A model generated the notes under the pieces. It saw nothing but the letters and a program-made list of their open reading frames with translations. It ran no database searches and was not told the DNA's origin. From NCBI GenBank assembly GCA_031279895.1, contig JAITHR010000173.1, positions 1 through 9,555 of the forward strand: 9,555 nt of DNA, given 5' to 3'. The position numbers were made by a program, and so were the translations under genes. Numbering within the stretch: the first letter of the stretch is position 1; each line of letters starts with the position of its first letter. This DNA is from Spirochaetaceae bacterium (GTDB lineage: Bacteria > Spirochaetota > Spirochaetia > Treponematales > Breznakiellaceae). Below are positions 5,891-9,555 of the stretch, in pieces.

Positions 5891-5952
5891 CGCCTGGGCA
5901 GCACTGACTCGCTCAACGGACACGGTGTTGCACCATTAAGAAACACCAGGCG
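5891..5952. other. Small inverted-repeat block near the gatB 3' end
   Basis: CGCCTGG (5891-5897) is the exact reverse complement of CCAGGCG (5946-5952). Between them are GGTGTTGCACC (5924-5934), itself a hairpin, and AACACC (5942-5947), which can pair with GGTGTT. It lies just past the gatB stop on the minus strand, so it could form a 3' structure on gatB mRNA. No T run marks it as an intrinsic terminator. Confidence 0.3.
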
Positions 5953-5959
5953 GCCTTGC

Positions 5960-5998
5960 TTAAACAGCCGGAGGCTGCGGAGGCTGCGGAGACGGCGG
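5960..5998 (-). repeat. Repeat module piece forming the 3' end of gatB
   Basis: On the minus strand this is CCGTCTCCGCAGCCTCCG, a second CAGCCTCCG, then GCTGTTTAA. The sequence matches 5384-5411 at the DUF58 end apart from one extra 9-bp unit and one base near the stop. It supplies the gatB stop codon. Confidence 0.8.
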
Positions 5999-7468
5999 GG
6001 TGAGGAGTGCGTTAAGGTGGGCGCCGGCTATTTTCGGGTCAGCCCGTCCGCCGGTGGCCTCAAGCACCTTGCCCACAAGGTACGCCGTAAGCGAGCGCTC
6101 CCGCTTGCGGTTCCCCGCGGCTCTGGCCGCCTTCACAAGGTCAACGGTGCGGGCCTCGGCGTCCGCCACCTTCCGTACCGCCTCGCCAATCAGATCCGAG
6201 TCCGTAAGCCGCTCCCAGCCCCGTTCCTTTATAATCGATTCAGGGTCCCGGTCGTCCCGCACCGCCTCCTCAAACGCCTGCTTGCCGTTCTTCATGGAAA
6301 CCCGCTCCAGCGCCACGAGAGACACGAGAGAGGCCAGGCGGCGTGCGGTCAGGGTGAAAGAGCCGATCCCCGCGGGGGAAACGCCGGCGCGGGAAAGGGC
6401 GCGTTTCATGTCCGTAAGGAGCCAGTTGGCAAGCCGCGCCGCGCCGTCGGCACGGGAAAGGCCGAAGGTCTCCGCCAGCGCCGCGGCCTCTTCAAAGTAG
6501 TCCGCCAGCGCTTTCTCGTCGCAGAGCGCCTCGGCAGTCTCGGCCCCAAGGCCGTAGTCCCGCTCGAAGCGTCCGGTTCGCGGAAGGGGAAGCTCCACAA
6601 GGCCCGCTTTCACCGCGTTAAGAAACGCCGGATCAGGGGCAAACACCGGCAGGTCCGGCTCGGGAAAATACCGGTAATCATGGGCGTTCTCCTTTACGCG
6701 CATCTGCTCGGTCTGGTCCCGGTTCTGGTTCCAAAGCCGCGTCTCCTGCACCACCGGCTTTCCCGCATCGAGGAGCGCGCTCTGGCGGAGGATCTCATAA
6801 GTAAGGCCGAGGCGCACGAAGCGGGAAGAGTTGAGGTTCTTGATTTCAACCTTGTTCCCAAGCCCCCTGCCGGCACGGTTAATCGACACGTTCGCGTCGG
6901 CCCGCAGGGACCCCTCTTCCATATTGCCGTCGCAGACCCCCAGATAGCGCACCAGACGGCGGAGCTGCTGAATAAAAAGCTCCGCCTCCTCGCCGGTTTC
7001 CATGTCCGGCTCGGTTACGATTTCGAGCAGCGCCATGCCGGCGCGGTTGTAATCCAGAAGAGAGGCCGCGCCTGTGTGGATCATCTTGCCCGCGTCCTCC
7101 TCAAGGTGGCACTCTTTTATCCGCACCTGTTTCTGAATGCCCCTCCCCTCAATGTCCAGATACCCGTCCCGTCCCAAGGGCGAGGCGAACTGGGAAATCT
7201 GGTAATTCTTGGGCATATCGGGGTAGAAATACTGCTTGCGCTCAAACCACGTGCGCTCCGGTATCGCGCAGTTAAGGGCAGCGGCCACCACGCATCCCAT
7301 CCGAAGGGCCTCCGCGTTGAGTGAGGGGAGTACCCCGGGATAGCCCATGCAGACCGGACAGATATTGGTATTAGGCTCGTCGCCGAAGGCGGAACGGCAC
7401 CCGCAGAAAACCTTTGTTTTGGTTAAGAGGTGGATGTGGACTTCAAGTCCGATGAATGACTGATACAT
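5960..7468 (-). CDS. gatB: Asp-tRNA(Asn)/Glu-tRNA(Gln) amidotransferase subunit B (GatB)
   Basis: GatB is the tRNA-binding kinase subunit of GatCAB, which converts misacylated Glu-tRNA(Gln) and/or Asp-tRNA(Asn) to Gln-tRNA and Asn-tRNA using ATP and glutamine. The 502-residue product has the full family layout. IGLEVHIHL (6-14) opens it. C22, C24, C37 and C40 form the zinc-site pattern (FCGC, CPVC). HLEEDAGK, RAGMALLEIVTEPD, NMEEGSLRADANVS and DYRYFPEPDL follow. A helical YqeY-type C-terminal domain spans roughly 340-488. The start at 7468 gives the family-typical MYQSFIGLEVH; no ribosome site precedes it. gatA and gatC are not in the window, so they must be encoded elsewhere. The last 13 residues (TPPSPQPPQPPAV) come from repeat-module DNA and extend beyond the usual GatB end. 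Confidence 0.96.
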   Translation of the reverse strand: MYQSFIGLEVHIHLLTKTKVFCGCRSAFGDEPNTNICPVCMGYPGVLPSLNAEALRMGCVVAAALNCAIPERTWFERKQYFYPDMPKNYQISQFASPLGRDGYLDIEGRGIQKQVRIKECHLEEDAGKMIHTGAASLLDYNRAGMALLEIVTEPDMETGEEAELFIQQLRRLVRYLGVCDGNMEEGSLRADANVSINRAGRGLGNKVEIKNLNSSRFVRLGLTYEILRQSALLDAGKPVVQETRLWNQNRDQTEQMRVKENAHDYRYFPEPDLPVFAPDPAFLNAVKAGLVELPLPRTGRFERDYGLGAETAEALCDEKALADYFEEAAALAETFGLSRADGAARLANWLLTDMKRALSRAGVSPAGIGSFTLTARRLASLVSLVALERVSMKNGKQAFEEAVRDDRDPESIIKERGWERLTDSDLIGEAVRKVADAEARTVDLVKAARAAGNRKRERSLTAYLVGKVLEATGGRADPKIAGAHLNALLTPPSPQPPQPPAV

Positions 7469-7474
7469 AGCGCC

Positions 7475-7480
7475 ATCATA
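7475..7480 (-). promoter_or_regulatory. Predicted -10 box of gatB, 6 nt before the ATG
   Basis: On the minus strand TATGAT lies with its last base 6 nt upstream of the gatB ATG at 7468. The -35 region is weak (TTTTCT about 17 bp upstream). Transcription from this box would begin at or next to the ATG, giving a leaderless message, which agrees with the lack of a ribosome site. Confidence 0.35.
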
Positions 7481-7552
7481 CCCGTAACGGGGCGGAGAGA
7501 AAAGCGGGATGCGGCGCCGCCGGCGCGTCTTTTGGAAAAACTCCTTGAATCC

Positions 7553-7582
7553 TTGAATTAGGAGGCGCTTTTTATCTATACT
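7553..7582 (+). promoter_or_regulatory. Predicted promoter of the TPR gene, leaderless type
   Basis: TTGAAT (7553-7558) and TATACT (7577-7582) are 18 bp apart. The -10 box ends 6 nt before the ATG at 7589, so the start point should fall on or beside the ATG. GGAGG at 7561-7565 lies upstream of the -10 box and 23 nt from the ATG, too far to serve as its ribosome site. Confidence 0.45.
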
Positions 7583-7588
7583 GATTAT

Positions 7589-9112
7589 ATGCCTATACTT
7601 CTTGCCGCGCTTATCGTGATGACCGTTATAATCGGTATTATTGTGGCGATTGTGATTATCGCGGGACCTTCAAAGGGTCTTCAGAATAAAAACCCTAAAG
7701 ACCAAGACGCCGTACTGAAATCAGTAAACAAACGTTTATCCCAAAATCCGCGGGATCCGGAGGCCCTGTTCCAACTGGCGGATATTTATTTTACGCAGGA
7801 GAGCTGGGACAAGGCTTTCAAGACCTATGAAATTCTCGAAGAGCTGGCGGAAACCAATCCGAAACTGGACGCTTTTGAGGTTCACTTCCGCTGCGGGCAG
7901 TGCGCCCTGGCGGTTCAGGCGTTTGAGCCGGCGTATAAGAGCTTTAGCGCGGCGTGGAATATCAAACAGGATAATTTTGAAGTGAATTATAACATGGGGT
8001 ATCTTGAATTCCAGCTTAAAAACTACGAGAAGGCGGTGCAGTACCTCTCCCTTGCCCGCAAACAGGACGGGGAGCATATGCCTACCATGCGTTGTTTGGG
8101 ACACGCTTTTTTCAAGCTGTTAAAATACAAGGAGTCCATGGCGTTTATCCGCAAAGCCATTGAACTCGCGCCGGACGACAAGGAATCTCTCTATATTCTG
8201 GGGGAATGTTACGCCGAGGTGGGGCATACGGATCAGGCGCTGCGGATTTTCACCCACCTGCGCTCCGATCCGGTCCGGGGCCCCAGCGCCTCCCTTTTTG
8301 CCGGCAATATCAATCTCACCCAGTACAAAATCGAGCAGGCCATTGAAGACTTCGAGTTCGGCCTTAAACACCAGAACATCGAGCCGGCGGTTCTCCTTGA
8401 GCTTCGGTATCAGCTGGCTATCGCCTGTCTCAAACAGAATGAAATCGGCAAAGCCATCCTCCTCCTTCAGGCGGTTCAGGAGGATAATCCGTACTATAAG
8501 GACGTATCGGGCTTAATCGAGCGCTACGAGGAACTTAATACCAATAAGAACCTGCAAATTTTCATGCTTGCCCCGTCGGTGGATTTTGTGGCCCTATGCC
8601 GGAAGGTGGTGCTGAGTTATTTCAGCAAGTCAAAGACGAAGATAACCAATATCATCGTGAACCGAAACGAATGGGTTGATATTATCGCCGACGTGGAAAC
8701 GATCAAATGGACTGATCTGGTGGTGTTCCGGTTTATACGAAGTCAGGGTTCCATCGGGGAACTTACGGTGCGGGATTTCCATTCCCGTCTTAAAGAGACG
8801 AAAGCCGGCAAGGGTATCTGCATTACTGTCGGCACCTTTTCCGACGAGGCGCGGCGGTTTACCGAGGCGCGGCTTATCGATCTTTTAGAAAAGGAACAGC
8901 TCCTCCCCATTCTGATTACCGTAGACGCCAAGCTCAACAATATACCGGAAGCCGCCCACGAACAGGCACAAGAAGTGTTGGAAGCCGAGCTCGCCAGCGA
9001 AGAATTATACGAAACGGGCCCGCACGCCCCGGAAGAGGGGGACGCTGAGGAAAAAGGCGAAAAAGAGGAGAAAGGGGAGCAGGAGTCTTCCCCGGCTGCC
9101 GGCAGGTTCTGA
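7589..9112 (+). CDS. Membrane-anchored TPR protein with degenerate Mrr-like C-terminal domain
   Basis: The product has 507 residues. A single hydrophobic segment (about 3-26) starts right at the N-terminus and is followed by lysines, which suggests a membrane anchor with the bulk in the cytoplasm. Residues about 57-305 form tandem helical repeats of TPR type, for example FEVNYNMGYLEFQLKNYEKA (130-149) and the KAIELAPDDKESLYILGECY stretch (189-208). Residues about 325-445 resemble the Mrr_cat restriction-endonuclease fold: IGELTVRDF (389-397), KAGKGICITVGTFSDEA (405-421), LIDLLEKEQL (429-438). The expected catalytic (Q/E)xK strand is replaced by VFRFIRS, so nuclease activity is unlikely. The tail (about 452-502) is acidic and probably disordered. 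The likely role is a scaffold; substrate and partners are unknown. The gene is divergent from gatB, with 120 bp between them. Confidence 0.85.
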   Translation: MPILLAALIVMTVIIGIIVAIVIIAGPSKGLQNKNPKDQDAVLKSVNKRLSQNPRDPEALFQLADIYFTQESWDKAFKTYEILEELAETNPKLDAFEVHFRCGQCALAVQAFEPAYKSFSAAWNIKQDNFEVNYNMGYLEFQLKNYEKAVQYLSLARKQDGEHMPTMRCLGHAFFKLLKYKESMAFIRKAIELAPDDKESLYILGECYAEVGHTDQALRIFTHLRSDPVRGPSASLFAGNINLTQYKIEQAIEDFEFGLKHQNIEPAVLLELRYQLAIACLKQNEIGKAILLLQAVQEDNPYYKDVSGLIERYEELNTNKNLQIFMLAPSVDFVALCRKVVLSYFSKSKTKITNIIVNRNEWVDIIADVETIKWTDLVVFRFIRSQGSIGELTVRDFHSRLKETKAGKGICITVGTFSDEARRFTEARLIDLLEKEQLLPILITVDAKLNNIPEAAHEQAQEVLEAELASEELYETGPHAPEEGDAEEKGEKEEKGEQESSPAAGRF

Positions 9113-9283
9113 CAGCGCACGGGGGCGGGATGGCGCCGGAAGTTTCCGAGAGAGAAGAGCGGCGCTTTGAGAGGGAAAAACAAATAAAACGTCGGTAAGG
9201 ACTGTCAGCAAGATGGACGCCGCCAAAATATAGTATGGCAAAAATGGATATGCAGGGAAACGAGACAGGATAAACGATAAACG

Positions 9284-9555
9284 ATGAAACACTTGCAGGC
9301 GTTAAGCCTTTTCTCCGGCGCGGGCGGAATGGATATAGGCGTTAGGAAAGCAGGGTTTGAAATTATCGCCGAAATTGAATTCGACCGGTATTGCTGTCAG
9401 ACCCTCCGTGCCGCCTGTGAGCGTGAGAAAAGGAAAACGGTTGTCATCGAAAATGATATACGGGAAATTGACCCAAAAGAACTGTTGAATGAATTCAACA
9501 TAAAGCCCCGTGAATTGGATTTACTTTTTGGCGGACCACCGTGCCAGCCTTTTTC
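9284..9555 (+). CDS. DNA (cytosine-5) methyltransferase, N-terminal part (cut by window end)
   Basis: This enzyme transfers a methyl group from S-adenosylmethionine to C5 of cytosine in a specific DNA sequence. The first 90 codons are present. Motif I is SLFSGAGGMDIG (8-19, AdoMet binding), followed by EIEFDRYCCQTLR (30-42, region of motif II). Motif IV GGPPCQPF (83-90) carries the catalytic Cys87. These are enough to assign the family; target specificity lies downstream and cannot be seen. The ATG at 9284 is chosen because motif I begins within ten residues; AGGA at 9267-9270 is a weak, distant ribosome site, and TATAGT at 9229-9234 is a possible -10 without a good -35. The gene is visibly richer in A and T than dapBA, consistent with acquisition alongside a restriction or phage module. 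Confidence 0.93.
   Translation, partial: MKHLQALSLFSGAGGMDIGVRKAGFEIIAEIEFDRYCCQTLRAACEREKRKTVVIENDIREIDPKELLNEFNIKPRELDLLFGGPPCQPF

Noticed and set aside
5412..5959. Intrinsic terminators for the convergent operons
   Set aside because: Several hairpins are present, but none is followed by a T run on the relevant strand.
6017..7324. A 435-residue plus-strand frame
   Set aside because: It is antisense to gatB, whose motifs are unambiguous.
9130..9198. A 22-residue frame (MAPEVSEREERRFE and so on) between the TPR and methyltransferase genes
   Set aside because: It is very short, has no clear ribosome site and no recognisable family; a chance frame is as likely.

Overview
The window is GC-rich bacterial DNA in which ordinary core genes sit between unusual repeat-filled gaps. 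The host cannot be fixed from this sequence alone. The best guess is a spirochaete of the Treponema group, because a membrane-anchored TPR protein with an Mrr-like C-terminus and isolated GatCAB subunit genes fit that group from memory. Confidence in this is low.

Positions 1-2448 hold no convincing protein gene. They contain four phased tandem-repeat arrays (254-505, 1173-1391, 1445-1675, 1915-2250), a short decayed array (1038-1160), scattered copies of a GC-rich palindromic module, and a block at about 606-880 with nested complementary arms that looks like a structured RNA. All arrays share a 21-bp period although several are unrelated in sequence.

Positions 2449-5411 form a tight plus-strand operon: dapB and dapA (two consecutive steps of diaminopimelate/lysine synthesis, overlapping by ATGA), then a DUF58 membrane protein whose ATG directly follows the dapA stop. 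A sigma70-like promoter lies at the edge of a repeat module upstream of dapB.

Positions 5412-5959 are a second repeat gap. It has an imperfect inverted-repeat element and an array of eleven 14-bp palindromes or near-palindromes spaced exactly 21 bp apart. The repeat module runs into the 3' ends of both flanking convergent genes (DUF58 and gatB) and supplies their last codons in different reading frames.

Positions 5960-7468 are gatB on the minus strand (tRNA amidotransferase subunit B). Divergent from it, 7589-9112 encodes the TPR protein. Both divergent genes have a -10-like hexamer ending exactly 6 nt before the ATG, which suggests leaderless transcripts. From 9284 to the window end runs the start of a DNA (cytosine-5) methyltransferase with visibly lower GC, probably the edge of a mobile or restriction-modification region.

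The main candidate for an undescribed system is the repeat family: a module of small hairpins followed, in fixed polarity, by a 21-bp-period array, with different array sequences at different copies.
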